A DNA stretch of 64,000 nt from Ceraceosorus guamensis (Eukaryota; Basidiomycota; Exobasidiomycetes; Ceraceosorales; Ceraceosoraceae): assembly GCF_003144195.1 (NCBI RefSeq), contig NW_020290024.1, positions 62,001-126,000 of the forward strand, given 5' to 3'. A model generated the notes under the pieces. The model had not been told where the DNA came from, searched no databases, and was given only the letters and a program-made list of their open reading frames with translations. The position numbers and the translations under genes are program-made. Within the stretch, counting starts at the first letter, position 1. Every line of letters starts with the position of its first letter. Below, in pieces: positions 37,265-49,800 of this stretch.

Positions 37265-38888
37265 TCATAAGCCGCCTGCCTTTCTAGCTTCTGCAGCTGC
37301 GTCAAAGGCGGACGCCGAAATGTCCTGCAGTCCCGTTCGAGACTTTGCTATGGATCCATCAAGCGCATTGATAGCATACCTCAGGACCTACAAATCGGGA
37401 CGAGGTGGGGAGGCAGTATTCAGCAGTGCTCGAGAAATGGTCTGAAACGACGCATGCATCCGCTCTCACATTGTAGTCTTGCCCAAAGAAGAAGACGACC
37501 AACCAGAGGACGATTGCGACGCCACACATGATAAAGCTGGCCGGGGCGGCATAGAAAGCGTCTGGCAGAGTAACAAGAGGAAGAGGTCAGTATGGAGCTG
37601 CAGATACGTGTGTGCGTACCTCAATCCAGCAACCCAACAACTGGCATTCATGCTCCTCCTCAGAGAAGCTCTATGGGGTGACTACACGCTCCAGCAGGTG
37701 ACCCTTACCTTGGAATCCGAAAGACTTTGCCGGCTCGCCCTTCACCCATCGTTCCCAAGTTTCCGCGTCTGAGCCGGGTTTGATCCTAGCCATCCTGACA
37801 TTCCAATCCAGCATTTTTGCCTTGTCGATGTGATATACACAAAGCGTCGGAGCTGCAATGATGTTCAGCTTGGAAGCGAGGTGGACGCGAGAGAATGGTC
37901 GAAGGTAGGCAGTACCATCCGTATCCGTTCTGGAGAGTGACTCGTCGATGTCCACCTCGCCTGCCAGTAGGTAGTCCTCATTATTGTGAAAGATCGGAGA
38001 GCTCGGCGCAGTCGCGGAAGCAGTCGTGTCCGCTCGCTCGCTTGGCAGCGAGGAGCCGTCGTTCCACGCCATCGAAACCCATGGCTTTGAAGCATGAGCA
38101 GCAACAGCCGCAACGCGAATCAGCCCATGCTTCAAGCAGAGGCAAGACCGATCTGCAGACCTTGTGGACTCACTTTTCCTTTGACGCCAGCCTTGTACCA
38201 CTGCTCATCAACATCCACGCTGACGTAAATGCACTTGAAATCGTTGGGATGATTCCGACAAAATTCGCTGATCGTCTGCGAATGCGCGAGACAAAGAGGG
38301 GATAACTGTTTAGTCCAGGCAGCGCTGTGAAGGCCTTCCTCCAGTCATCCCAGCACGCACCTTGTGATACTCTTTCAGAGGTTGACCAGCCCATTGGCTG
38401 CTAAAGTAGAAACCCACGACCTTTGCACCCTTGAAGAAGCTCTTCAAATCGATCGGCTTGCCATGCTCGTCCAATAGCCGGAGCCTTCTCAACAAGGGGT
38501 CGGGATGCGAGTATTGTTCTGCTGGTGGCAATTTGCGACCTTGAGCGCTAGCTTTGAGGGCGGGCTTGAGTGCAGAAGAGGGAGTGCTTGTGCTGCTCTC
38601 GTTACTGCCTGCTATGCTCGATCCTCGCGCAGGGGTAGCAGGCGCAGATGGACCAGCACCAATGCCCGTCGTGCTGCTTCCTCCAAGCCCATTGCTCGTT
38701 GTCGCACCTAAACCTGCGCCTGAAGACATGTTGAATCCGTTTGCTGGCGCAGAAGAAGCAGGGCCAAAGGAGACGCTGCGCTTAGGGGGTGAAGGTTGTG
38801 CTTGGGAAGAAACTTCTGCTTCTGGCACCTTTAGCTCGCCATTCGTAACCTTTTCAGGTCTTCGTGGCGTTTTGGATGTGATCGTCAT
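37265..38888 (-). CDS. Membrane-anchored thioredoxin-fold protein lacking CxxC
   Basis: Resembles the nucleoredoxin/tryparedoxin branch of thioredoxins but cannot be a standard redox enzyme. Exons: 38888-38361, 38275-38174, 38084-37709, 37561-37470 and 37387-37265; 406 aa. Residues 1-115 are low complexity (Ser/Gly/Ala/Pro). The fold starts at LLDEHGKPIDLKSFFKGAKV, then VVGFYFSSQWAGQPLKEYHK. The usual WCPPC is WAGQP (Trp166), so both catalytic cysteines are missing. CIYVSVDVDEQWY and KPWVSMAWND follow the family pattern. A TM helix (FIMCGVAIVLWLVVFFFG, about 345-362) is followed by a 44-residue C-terminal tail encoded mainly by the last exon, which fits in phase. Topology and partner are unknown; a structural or binding role is inference. 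Confidence 0.82.
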
Positions 38889-39964
38889 GATGAGCCCACG
38901 CCACAGTCAGCGCTTCGATTGTTCGCTTGTATGGTTCTCAGCGCTAGTGATAGAAGGAAGTGGAACGTTGGGTATAAGATGACGCGGCGCTGAGTTGCAC
39001 TGTAATCACTGGGAACGCGGTGATGGGGGATGCAGATAGGCGCGTGCGCGTGTCCTCTTCCGGCTGAGGCAGGCTACACCAACGCCGGCAATGCACACCC
39101 GTTCCGATCGAATTCGCCAGTGCTTTTGTCGGTCGGATGAATGTGCAGCGGGACTAGGCACCCGCGTCGAGCAGCAACAACGATGAGGAGCGTCGTAGCA
39201 AGAGGGCGAAGCAAGAAGAGCGAACGAGTCCCCAGTTGCGGGTCAAGTCCCGAATTGCAAATCAAAAGCATGAATACCTGCCCATAGCGAGCTGCGCTGT
39301 ACCATATCTTGACCAGCATGCACACGGACCCCTCGATCGCACCCTCACGAGAAATCGCGGTGAAATATGCAGCGACGTAGGAGCGGCGGCGGAGGCGCGT
39401 TGCGTTGCTCTGCGTTGGACGTACGCGGCCGCCGTCACGAGCGCGCTTCTCGCCTTACAAGCGAATCGTGAATCCATGCAGCATGCTGGGGAAAAGCACG
39501 CGCGCTCAGTCACCAAACATAACGCGACCAACGCCGCATCGGGCGACAGCTGCGTGGACTCTGGCTGCCGCGCGTGAATCTAGCTCACTGATGGTGACGC
39601 TGCCATCGTGCAACCAAGTCACAATCTACGATTCACGACTCGTGCCCGCGTAGACTGGGGGGAAGGAGCTATAGATTGGTACAGCAAATTGTTCGCATTG
39701 GCTTGTCACATACAACGTTGTCAACGTCAGGCCAAGTTGTACACCGCAGAAACGTCTCAAAAGCAGAATGGCATTCAGATACCCAAAGAAGAATCGGTGG
39801 AATACGAGCGTGACGGTACATTGCTCATGACAGGCTGAATAATGCGGCACATCGCAGTGTAGCGCTGCCATTGTAAGAGAAGCAACAAGAGAGGAAGAAG
39901 GTCAGTGCTGCGAGCAGCGTCGAACAGCAGGGCATTTCCGGCAGAATTCTCGCGAAAGCGAAGC
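38889..39964. other. Intergenic spacer
   Basis: 1.08 kb between the septin 3' end and the thioredoxin-fold gene start. A motif copy, ACGATTCACGACTCGTG, lies at 39629-39645. No supported gene; the longer frames lack family resemblance. Confidence 0.5.
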
Positions 39965-41622
39965 TCATCGACGTTGAGAGCCAACGCCACGGGCGTATCC
40001 GCCTTGCAACTGTATCGTGATTGGGGGAGGGTGCGAAACGTCAGTCGCGTTGCCTTGGTTCCCGCGTGCAATCGCGCTCCTTCACCAAAACTCACAGCGT
40101 CGAGTTCGGCCTCCAGCGCCTTGATGGAGCCGTGCGCGTGCTCGAGATCCTTGTTGAGACGGTCGCGCTCGGCGATGAGGTGAGCCTCCCATTGCCTGAA
40201 ACGCTGCTCCTCCAGCTTGACCTGCTCGGTGAAGCGCTTGCGAAGAGACTCTTCCTCCTCCTTGAACTTGGGGTTGTCCAGCTTCTTGACCTTTGGCTCG
40301 CCAAACTTGCGAGTCTCCATCTGTGCTTGCCTGTAATTCTCGTAGTGAGTCTCTTCGGTCGTGTTGATGAGATCGAGCATGTGGGTACGGATCAACAGGC
40401 TGCGAAGCTTTTTAAAGTCACAGTGCTCCTCGTTCTCCACTTCGGCAACTCCCCACATATACGAGCGACCCTTGACAGTGCGCCCGTCACGAGTCTGAAC
40501 GTCCTTAGTGGATCCAATGATAGAGAAGGGCATGGCGGACATGAGAGTCTTGGCGTGGTCTGCACTAGCCTCATCATCTGTCTCGATGGGAGGAGTGTAG
40601 ACCCGGATGCCTTGCGAAGTGATCACCTCGCGGATCTGAGGGGCATTTCTCGAGGGTCAATACGCCGCACATCAGGGATTACACAGTACGACCGACCCTG
40701 ATCAACTCACTCTTTGCTTGAAGATAGCAAGATCGTTTGGGCTGAGTGTGTCGGCTTTGGCAACCACGGGAATGAGGTTGACACGAGTGCCGAGACGCTT
40801 CATGATCTCGATGTCAAGGGGCTTCAAGGTGTGGCCGGTAGGTCGGATGAAGTACAAGCAAGCGTGGACGCGAAGATCAGTCTTCTGCAAACGCTCGGGC
40901 TGCTGCTCTTGCCTCATGTACATCTCGTGCTGATCATCGAGGAAGTCGACGATGGGTGCCCAGCTGTCGCGGTTGTTTACGTAGTCTCCGAAGCCTGGTG
41001 TGTCGATCACAGTCAACTTGACTTTGAACTGCTTCTCCTCCAGCTCGGCTTTAATGATGTCGATCTCGACTGTCTTGTCGAGTTGCTTGGCATGACGACG
41101 AGTGTGGTCCTTGCCAGTTGCAAGCTCGGTGGAGAAGAGCGTGTTGATGACTGTGCGTCGAGGTGCCAAAGCGTGAGCGCGCGAGACCGCTTGCGTCGTT
41201 TGATTCTACCAGCCGGGGCTCGTCCCATGCCTGACCTGCGCCTGCGCTGGGGTCTGCTCGCCGGCTGCTGTCGCCAGGATCAGTACTCACGCGTGGTCTT
41301 TCCCACACCGCTCTCGCCGACGACCATCAACGTGAAGTGTCCACCTGCCTTAGCCACAATTTTGTGCCTCTGTTTCGGGAGCCGGATGAAGCCGAGATCA
41401 GACCTGAACCCTGTACTACCGCATGACATCCAACCAAAATCCGCTCACCTGGTTGGGCAGATTCGCGATACCTGCCGCGGAGTCCGCCAAAGTCGGCGCA
41501 TACATGATGGAGTTGGGGAGGTGGGGGTTGCGAAAGTCGAGGCGGGCGTTGAGAGCAGAATTGGTAGGTGATGAGAAGTGATGCCAGGATTCGTGTCCGG
41601 CCAATGATTGGTGTTGGGCCAT
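39965..41622 (-). CDS. CDC12: Septin, Cdc12-like
   Basis: GTP-binding cytoskeletal protein that assembles into hetero-oligomeric filaments at bud necks and septa. Exons: 41622-41449, 41369-41291, 41150-40711, 40635-40096 and 40009-39965; 425 aa. G1 is GESGVGKTT, with the following LINTLF rebuilt across intron 2; G3 is DTPGFGD; G4 is AKAD. Septin-specific blocks: LPNQRHKIVAKAGG (polybasic start), DDQHEMYMRQEQQPERL, RVHACLYFIRPTGHTLKPLD, SYMWGVAEVENEEHCDFKKL. RHAKQLDKTVEIDI and HAKTLMSAMPFSIIGS compare best with yeast Cdc12. A C-terminal coiled coil (EEQRFRQWEAHLIAERDRLN) is present. The start is uncertain: an ATG at 41517 (MYAPTLADSAAG) would remove 35 weakly conserved residues. The last exon adds only 14 residues. 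Confidence 0.94.
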
Positions 41623-42776
41623 CCGGATAGATGAAAGTTGGTGACAAGAAGTGTGGAGCGTGCAGGGCCACAGGTCCAGATGAGAAGTGTCCAGTAAAGG
41701 ATAGAGAGGCCCGAGCACACAGTCATCGACGTCAAGCGGGAGACGGAAGCGGAAATGAGAATTGAGGCGGGCAAAAGACGGAGCAATGTCAGTCATTGGT
41801 CGATGAGTCGCTGCTTGCTGAACGAGTCAACCTCTACCGATGCCGTACGGCACTGGTGCATTCGCAAGTTCGAAGGAAATTCGGCCTTCTGAACCTTTGC
41901 CTCCCGGACCATCACACCGCGCCATGTCCTTTCGCGAGACGAGATTCCTCCTCGCTTAGCTTGTGATGCGAGCACGTCTGAACCTCTGCTTCGAGCTGGT
42001 CCCTCCGCGGCAGACAAATGAGACACGCGACCGAGATGAGGCGCCTCTAGCTCCGCCGGCCCTTCCCCTCTTCCTGTCCTTGCTCATGTTCCCTGCTGCA
42101 CTCACCGATGCCATTGCTCGCCATTTTGAACACGCCTGCGATTGAGTCGTAATAATTGGCGAATGGTAATGTACGAGGTATGGTCTCGAATGTGTTTTTG
42201 AAACAAGACGTCGATCGAACAGCTTCAAGGATGGCAGGGATGGAAGGGGCGACAGACTGGTCAGTGTGATGTCTGCCCTGCCGGATTGTCCAGCAGCAAT
42301 CGCAAGAGTCGACAGCATCAGACCGCGCGAAGCCTGTCTAGCCCGCGCCCACGCTGCAGCAGCTACACACAGCATACTCCAAGTCGGCCGCGCATTCGCG
42401 GGCATCTTACCAGCAACAGCAGCAGTGCAGCGTCGGTCGCGACGTGCGCGCTAGCCCATTGCCAGCCAGCATATGCTGTTGTGTATGTATATATGTGTGC
42501 ACGGAGCGTCGCGTCGGCTCAGAAGCTCAAGGTGCATGACGGCGCCACGTGGCACCAGGCTTCTCTCCGGCTCACAATTTCGCGAATTCTTGAATTGGTG
42601 AGCGGATTCCACAGAAGGCCAACACGCGATAAGGGTCTGGATGAAGCCGTCTTCAGATTGACCAACAGCTTCGTCTTCGATCCCCTGCTCGTTCATCACA
42701 CTGGCTGTGCGACCGTCGCGCACCTCAGCACTGCAGGCTGTGGTGCTCGCACCAACGAAGCTAGCGTCTTTGCAGC
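41623..42776. promoter_or_regulatory. Divergent promoter region of septin and DPH3
   Basis: 1.15 kb between divergent starts. Nothing coding is supported. It contains a CAGCAACAGCAGCAGTGCAGC stretch at 42411-42431, and the sequence GTGTATGTATATATGTGTGC at 42481-42500 could serve as a TATA-like element. Confidence 0.45.
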
Positions 42777-43165
42777 ATGCCCAAGCAATCAATCTACGAT
42801 GAGGTAGAGCTGGAGGACATGGTGTACGACGCAGAGAAGGATTTATTTCACTATCCCTGCCCCTGCGGCGACCGCTTCGAGATCACGAGAGCTCAACTGA
42901 AGGAGGCTGAAGATATTGCCACCTGTCCTAGCTGCAGCTTGCTGATTCGGGTAGTCTTTGATCCCGTGAGTGGCGGCACGTACGGCCAGATCCGTCTTGC
43001 GGATGCGGTGTGGCACCATTGCTTTGCCACAGAGCCTGACTGAGCGTCCACGTGCCCTCCCCTTATGATCAGCTCGACTTCGAGGACGACGATGACAGCG
43101 AGGCGCCCGCTTTGCCGGCCCACAGCCCTCTAGATCAGGTATCTCAAGTCGCCACCGCGGCTTAG
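42777..43165 (+). CDS. DPH3: Diphthamide biosynthesis protein 3 (CSL zinc finger)
   Basis: Small Fe/Zn protein that passes electrons to the radical Dph1-Dph2 enzyme in diphthamide synthesis on EF2, and supports Elongator tRNA modification. Exons 42777-42965 and 43073-43165; 93 aa (typical 80-90). The CSL finger is complete: [13 protein letters not shown] and [17 protein letters not shown], giving four cysteines. The N-terminal [12 protein letters not shown] is typical. Exon 2 starts [10 protein letters not shown], the acidic tail. The 3' end is ambiguous. Reading through gives a stop at 43165; splicing at a GTATCT donor at 43139 to an acceptor at about 43203 would give another tail ending near 43299. 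The simpler reading is given. Confidence 0.92.
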
Positions 43166-46100
43166 ACCCTGCGATAAAGGTCGGGTTGGGTGCACACGCG
43201 CAGGAGTCTGTTGCTCGACCGACTGCAGAGACTGAAAGGTCGCATGGGGCTCCTGTGGCTCTTCAGCCATCCGCCGGACTAGCCTCAACAGAGGTGTAGC
43301 GGCCTTCAGGCCCGCTGTCCATGCAGCGGCACCGGTTCAAGCCATGCTCTTGACGCTGCATACTAGACCTGTCTGCCAAGGAAGTCTAGCTACATAAGGC
43401 TTCTTCAACAACCTTCGACCTGACCTGCGTCCAATCGGATTTATCAGGACACGTCGCGCTTAGCAAATGCGGCTTTCGCGGTCTGCTGCCTCGCCTATCG
43501 ATCCCGCTCTACCGAACAGGGAAGGGCTCGGTCATCAGACCTTGCAATTGGGGATCGCGAGCCTAGCGCACCAGAGTGCATCGACGTGGGAGGCTGAGCT
43601 CGCGATCGAGCGTCGTTTTGCGCATGCTAGTGAGGACGAGGACGTAGCATTGCCTTTCAGCGCTTCAAGTCCTTATCTACCAACTATCACGAGATCGAAA
43701 GTCGAGTGCAGTTGCTGTGGTGCTGGCTGGCCGCATTGCGCGCATTCCGCAACGATCTGCTCCAGACGAGCGCTTGGAGGATTTTCAGCACAATTTTCAG
43801 CAAGCTCGCCGTGGCGCGCGCTTTCAGAACCAGCAGCAAACAACAAAAAAAAAACAGCAAGCAAACAAGCAAACAAGCAAACAAACAAACCTACTAGCAA
43901 GCCGCCAGTCCAACTGGCTTTGTTGCTCGCAACAAATTAGGCTCTGTACTCGTGTCTGTGCCCCACAATTCACATTCAATCGAGAATTTTGTCAATCTTG
44001 AATGCGATCTCATGCCGATGCACATTGAACTCGCTCCACTACGCAGCATGCAGATTGAGCTGTCACGGCGAAACTTGCTGTTCGTAGGGCGCCGATTTGC
44101 ACGCCGAGAGCAAAGCAAGCGTTCGATCGACGTGCTGCAAGTACAACGCATCGGAAAGATATCTGAGCGCCTTCTACCGTCGATCACGATCTTCGATGCT
44201 CTCGTCCGAATCCACGTACAGGGATATGTGTATCTTTGGTGCGCCTGCATCCCAAAAAGCGTGTGCAAATCTCCCACGAGAACTGCCTTAGCGTTGAAAA
44301 TGACGTGAGAGACGATTGGAGCGCTGCTGGCTCTTCGGGCGAATCGTTCGCATCGTGACGCCACTCGAATGTTTCGAACCCACAACGTCGGTTGGGTGGC
44401 GTCGGGAAGGTTGTTTGCATCTCCTGTTCCACTACTATCCTTTGACTTGACTCCAGGCTCGGCCAGCGGACTTTGTTGCCAAGGCCGAACAGCTCGGCCT
44501 TGCACCTTCGGTGCGTCGGTGCAGCAGGTTCGCGGCACCGATGCATGCAGGCCACCTGCATCACTTATATATTGCCGCTTCAAGCTGCATGAGTATGTAC
44601 CCCGGCACCGGTACCGTTACCTGCATACAGGCCGCAAAAGCCTTTGCCTTGCCTCGCCATCCTTTTGGTTTTGGTCGCCATACCACTCGTGACTCTGACT
44701 CAAGACTATGCGACTCGGATTCACTGCGAAGCACGAGAGAGTGGCGGCGGCAGTGCCGACATCCGTACCGGCATTGAGCGCCTACACCCTGAATGACCCA
44801 AAATCTCCGAACTTTTCCTCATACTGTATCATGGTTATTGTTTTGATTAATTATTGCGTGGACGGAGTTTCGATCTGCCTTGCCGATTGTGATTCGCCCA
44901 TCCTGTACATATGTGCTCTTTCTAATGGTCGCTACTGCTCCTGCACACACATTCGTGATTCCTCCTCCTTCACAGTAGTGATGGTATGGGTAGCGCTGAG
45001 GTGCTGAAGACTGCTCCTAGCATCCAGAGGGGTACCCGATCGCCTAGACGAGCGTTTCTGCTGTACCTGTGCACATCTATGAGCCTTGCCTGCCTTGCCT
45101 GATTCCGCGTTGATGGTCCTCCGTTCAGGGGCCTACCAAATAGCTTCAATGCTAGCCTGTGAAATTGCGCACAGGGAACGCACAGGGACTCCAATAGCTC
45201 GAACAAGCTAGTCCTCGCATTCGCGGGGTTCGAAGCTGATGCAGCGGTGGCTGTGGAGGTGCCCATAAACGATCCGAGCGCACTGGAACCCTTTTCATCG
45301 CTGTGAAATGATGATCTTTGGGTCTGCTGACTGACACCGTCAAAACGCTCGAGTAATGGGCTCAGCATCAGATCAAAGGTGCGCCAAGAGGCCTCGACTC
45401 CTCTCGAGTACGGAAGCGGAAACAAACAATCCTTGCGATGGTGTCAACGACACGCAAAGACCCATGAGACTCACTCACACTGTCCGCGATGGCGTGTGAG
45501 TGAGTGCGATGTTCAGGATTCACGCTTTAATTTTCATTCTGATTCAGATTTTTCCATGTCTCAGCTGCGCATCGTCTCGCAGTCGTACTGTATGCCGCAT
45601 CGTCAGCTTGCATGGCGAGCGAATCAAGCGGAATTCTTCGCCTTCACAACAGCCGCGGGAGCGAAGTTTACAGTACATCACCTTCTCATCCGCACTCGTC
45701 GCAGTGCGTCTCATCCATGCCTCGGCACCGTACGTCGCGCATTTTGATTGCAAAGACAGACGCTACGCGCAGCAGACGCGAGCGTGGACATCGAGCAAAG
45801 TACCAATCGTGAATGTGATCCGCTGAATGAATCGATGCGGCATCGACTCTGTGAGGGCCGTATAAGAGCGGATGCTTGACCCGCAAGCGTATTGCTCTCC
45901 TTGCCGCGCCTTCTGCTTCGAGATTCATCACTTGTCCGACGCTTCGATCACACCAACAATTTGGCTGCGCTGTCACGCAAGCACACCCCTAAAGTCGAAT
46001 CACAGGAGTCATCGACCGCACCTGATCACCCAACTCTTACAAACTTCCACAGATGCATCGTGACGATCGTCGCCGATTCAAACAGCTTCTTTGAACATCC

Positions 46101-46307
46101 ACCACCCCACAGGCCTCCTTTCGCGCTCCTCACCATACACGTCGCGTCGGAGCATTAGACTCGGCAGGACACTTTCTCGACCCGCCTCAAATACGCTTGA
46201 TAACCTCCACTCTTGACAAGTGGTCGTGCGCTCGCTCATCACAGAGTCACACCCGCTGCTCGTAATTGCAAGTGGCACGGCCGACGGCACGGTACGCGGG
46301 CAGGTGA

Positions 46308-46355
46308 CGCAGCAGCAGCCAGCAGCCAGCAGCCAGCAGCCAGCAGCATCAGCAG
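46308..46355. repeat. CAG/CCAG minisatellite
   Basis: Tandem GCAGCAGCCAGCAGCCAGCA units, about five imperfect 7-nt copies running into CAGCATCAGCAG. It lies in noncoding sequence some 500 bp upstream of the RGS-LOV start codon. Confidence 0.8.
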
Positions 46356-46675
46356 TCAGTCTAGCGCATCTCTTGCATCGGGTCGTGGATTCGATGCATC
46401 CTTGAGTCTTAGGTGCTGCAGCTCAGCCAAGGCAAGGAACGAAGTTCCGGCTCTCGTGAATACTGCTCTCCCTCGTTCTTCGAGTGGTGTACTTCCTCAC
46501 ACTCATCGTGACGCTACAGCAAGCCGAGCAGCGCGAACTCTTTGCTGGTACGGTGCACTAAGCTATAGGACCCTGAGTGAACGTGAACGCCAACGCGGTA
46601 ACGAGTATAGTCACGAGTCGGAGTAGTCGCGAGTCACGCATCGCGCGGTCAAAGGGACGGGTCGGTACAATCACC

Positions 46676-46697
46676 AGCAGCAGCAGCAGCAGCAGCT
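46676..46697. repeat. CAG trinucleotide repeat
   Basis: Seven CAG units in a row, 150 bp upstream of the RGS-LOV start codon. It is outside any frame I support, so I do not read it as a polyglutamine or polyserine tract. Confidence 0.8.
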
Positions 46698-46845
46698 ACC
46701 TAGCGGCCCAAAAAGCCGCGCGTTTCAAATTGTGCCGTGGAGGAAAGTGCGCCTGCGCCTACGCCTCCGTGGCCAGACGGGTTTGGTCAGCAACAAGATT
46801 CGCAAACTTGGCACCTTATCGAAAAGAAGCGCTCAGTAGTCCGGT

Positions 46846-49800
46846 ATGCCAAACCCACCGCAAGCGCAAGGCAAGCAATCCGCACACTCAGACCTCACCG
46901 CCATCACACCGACTCGGCAAGAAAGCGAAGTGTCATCCTTTCATTCCGCTACCTCAGACTTTGGTGCCGATAGTCCCGCTTTCGAACGGAGCGACACTGG
47001 AGTCCAGACGCCCGAGAGCTCAGTCGGACACGTCAAGCAAGCCAGCTTCGATAGAAAGAGCAGCACCTCATCTCTCAACAGTCGCAAAGGCAAATCAAGC
47101 CGGGCAAACTTTCGAGAAGCGGCGTCAGCCTTCAGAATTTTGACTGGAAACTTTGCTTCCACGCCAGATTTGAAGACCGCAGCAAGCGCACGCGGTCAAC
47201 TCTCCCCGCCCAACAGTCCTACTCACAAGCAGCCAGGCGGCGCTAGTGACGCTAGACGTCTATCTTGGTTCAGGAAGAGCCCATCTGGCGCCGTGATTCC
47301 CCCATCTCCACCTCCAGACCGACCACTACCAGCCATACCCAAAAGTGAAAGTCTCTCTTCACGGTCCGCGGCGCGAAGGGTAAGGCTGCTCGACGGTAAG
47401 GAACCCGGTAGTGCAATGTCCGGCTATCAAGCATCGAGCGATGCCGAGAACGGCGGTCTGTCGCAGGCAGATGGCCATAGAACACCACCACCCGAAGCTG
47501 GCGCAAACAGGTGCGCGCTCACGATCACAGATGCTTCTCGTGGCTGTGAGATCTCAAGACTCGCTAACACGCCTCTTTCCGTTCGCTGGCACGCCCTTCA
47601 AAGTGTGCCCCTTCATTTGAAGCAGCGCCCAAGCTCGCCCAGATCTGCTCGTACCTTCGGCGCCGCCGAAGGTAAGCTTCGCAGCTCTAATATGGCGCGG
47701 GCCACGTCCGATGGTTCTGCGCAATCTCAGCCTCCCAACGACGGCTTCCATGAGCGTGAATTCGCAGAAGAAGAGGAAGACTGGGAGGCTTACGATGATT
47801 CGGACGATGATGGGACCGCTCTTCCTCATGTCCGAGCAGCCCCGCTTCCTACTCACCCTCCTTCTCAGGAACCTGCTCAATCGCGTCGCTCTGCACGGGA
47901 AGGATCGCACGCAGCGTCCTCCGAAGCCGGCGATAGACTTCAGGATCAGCTCGGTAATCCTTCAAAGCCTCCCGTCCATGGTAAGAATGGCGTCAGTGTG
48001 GGTCTTTCTGAAGGCGATCTGCCCCCTCGACGCATCATCGGAGGTCTTGGTGCAGGAACACGTGATGCCGTGCCAGGCGCTTTCCCAATGGCTCGAAGTG
48101 TGAGCACTGAGCACGGCAGCGCCGCTAGTCTCAATCGCTATGACGACCGAAGAGAGACATTCTACCGGCTAGCTGGTGCGCGCAGCAACCTGAACAGTTG
48201 GGCACCTTCTGCTGAGCCCCTTCGTGGTGGTATGCCCGAAATTTCCAATCTTCCAAATTGGTCCACCATTCGCAGCGGGGAACGAACTTCGCAGCCGATC
48301 AGCAACGTACAGCGCGACATGGACTGGTCGATGCGCAAGCTCATCAATGAAGACGTCTTCAAGCGCTTGCTGGAGGACCCGCTCGGTCGTCATCGATTCC
48401 GTGAATGGCTCGTACACAATCGGGGTACCGAGGCGAGGCTGGATATGCTGTACGATACCATGCAGGTGCGTTGATTTTTTCTCACCAAAGTAGAGAATGT
48501 TATCTGACGCGCTGCTTGCTTCTACGGTGCCGCCAGTTCGACAAGCAAATGGCAGACGTCCGAACAACATCGGAAGCGCTCTTCGACATCTACCTGGCCG
48601 AAGACTCACCTATGCACGTTGCACTGCCTCAAGAGCTGGGAGACCAATACTTTGACACCTTGCGCAAGCAATTCGAGCTCAAAGCAAGTCTAGACCAGAC
48701 TGCCCAGCATTTGCTATCTTCGTTGTACAAGACAGAGTTCCAAAGCTTTGTGAAAGCGCAGCTCATTGAACACAACAAGGTCAAGCTCGGTCGCTTCGAT
48801 AACAATGAGCGTACTGGTCTAGGCGATTGGTGAGTGCAAAGTCGATGCGGTCTGCCCCTTGTCGAAGTCTGCTCATCCACAAGCCCCGGCACCGCTGCAG
48901 CTACTGCCTGACCAACCCCAGGCTTCGCGAAAATCCGATCGTGCTCGTTTCTCCAGGTTTCACCGACCTGACAGGGTACCCACCGGGCGCCATCATTGGA
49001 CGCAATTGCCGCTTCTTGCAAGGTCCAGGCACAGCTCCGGAGTCCATACAGCGCGTTCGCGACGCCTTGAACGCTGGCGAGCCTTGCACTGAGCTGCTAC
49101 TCAACTATCGTCGGGATGGCACGCCCTTCTTTTGCCTGCTCTCGATTATTCCCCTTAGAGACAGCTCGGGACAGCTCGTCTACTTTGTTGGCGCCCAAGT
49201 CAACGTATCTGGCGAGCTCGCATCGGCTAAAGGTCTCGATTTCCTGGTGGGAGGAGGTGATGTCCCGCCCCGTGAGCTCCAATCCCGAGTCCATAGTGGC
49301 TATGAAGCTTCTCCAAGCATGCTTCGACACTTTGACGCTCTGCAGGATCCGAACCGCCCCAGTCCTGCATCTCTAGCAGACGACGACAGCGGGGCATGGG
49401 GTGCTCCAAGAGTGACCAGGAAGCTGGCCGCCGGATCTTACGAGCCGACTTCGAGAATGGGCCCCGGTCCAGGCACAAAGATTGACGGGCCTTTGTTCGA
49501 TGCGAATGCGGCCGGTGGAGGACGCAAAGGGCAAGGGTTTGTTGGCAAATGGCTGACCCGCGGCAAGAGAAGCGACTCGTCTTCCGAGGGGTCAAGTCAC
49601 CCTGCTCTCCGCAGAGATCGCGAGCGCGGACAGCTACTTACTGGTGCCGAAGGCCAGATGCGAAGTGGTGCACACTCTCTGAGTGACCAGATGGGTGCGT
49701 CATCGTGCTGCAGTCGAGCGCATCGCCCTCTTTGTGCTGACGCGAAGGGCATTTCTTTACTTTGCAGGATATTTCACCGAGCTGTACGGCAAGATGCTCA

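Larger units (their letters stand above)
43166..46845. other. Largest intergenic region, with one unresolved possible gene
   Basis: 3.68 kb without a gene I can defend. From an ATG at 43467, a 157-codon frame runs with a plausible soluble start (LGHQTLQLGIASLAHQSAST), then frames overlap between 43630 and 43850. One of them (DERLEDFQHNFQQARRGARF, about 43760-43820) looks like charged helix. I could not find introns that join them. Around 43845-43892 is an A-rich (AAGCAAAC)n tract. The rest includes TCGTGACTCTGACTC near 44688, a (CCAG/CAG)n minisatellite at about 46308-46355, a TCACGAGTCGGAGTAGTCGCGAGTCACG cluster at 46611-46638 and a CAG repeat at 46676-46696. The last 500 bp should include the promoter of the photoreceptor gene. 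Confidence 0.5.

Noticed and set aside
43328-43345. GGTTCAAGCC resembling a tRNA B box
   Set aside because: No matching A box, cloverleaf or acceptor stem could be built around it.
44360-44385. TTTCGAACCCAC resembling a reverse-strand tRNA B box
   Set aside because: The flanking sequence does not fold into a tRNA and lacks an A box at the right distance.
46577-47143. 188-codon frame overlapping the start of the RGS-LOV gene
   Set aside because: It is a shadow frame of the low-complexity first exon; the 46846 frame continues into RGS and LOV domains.
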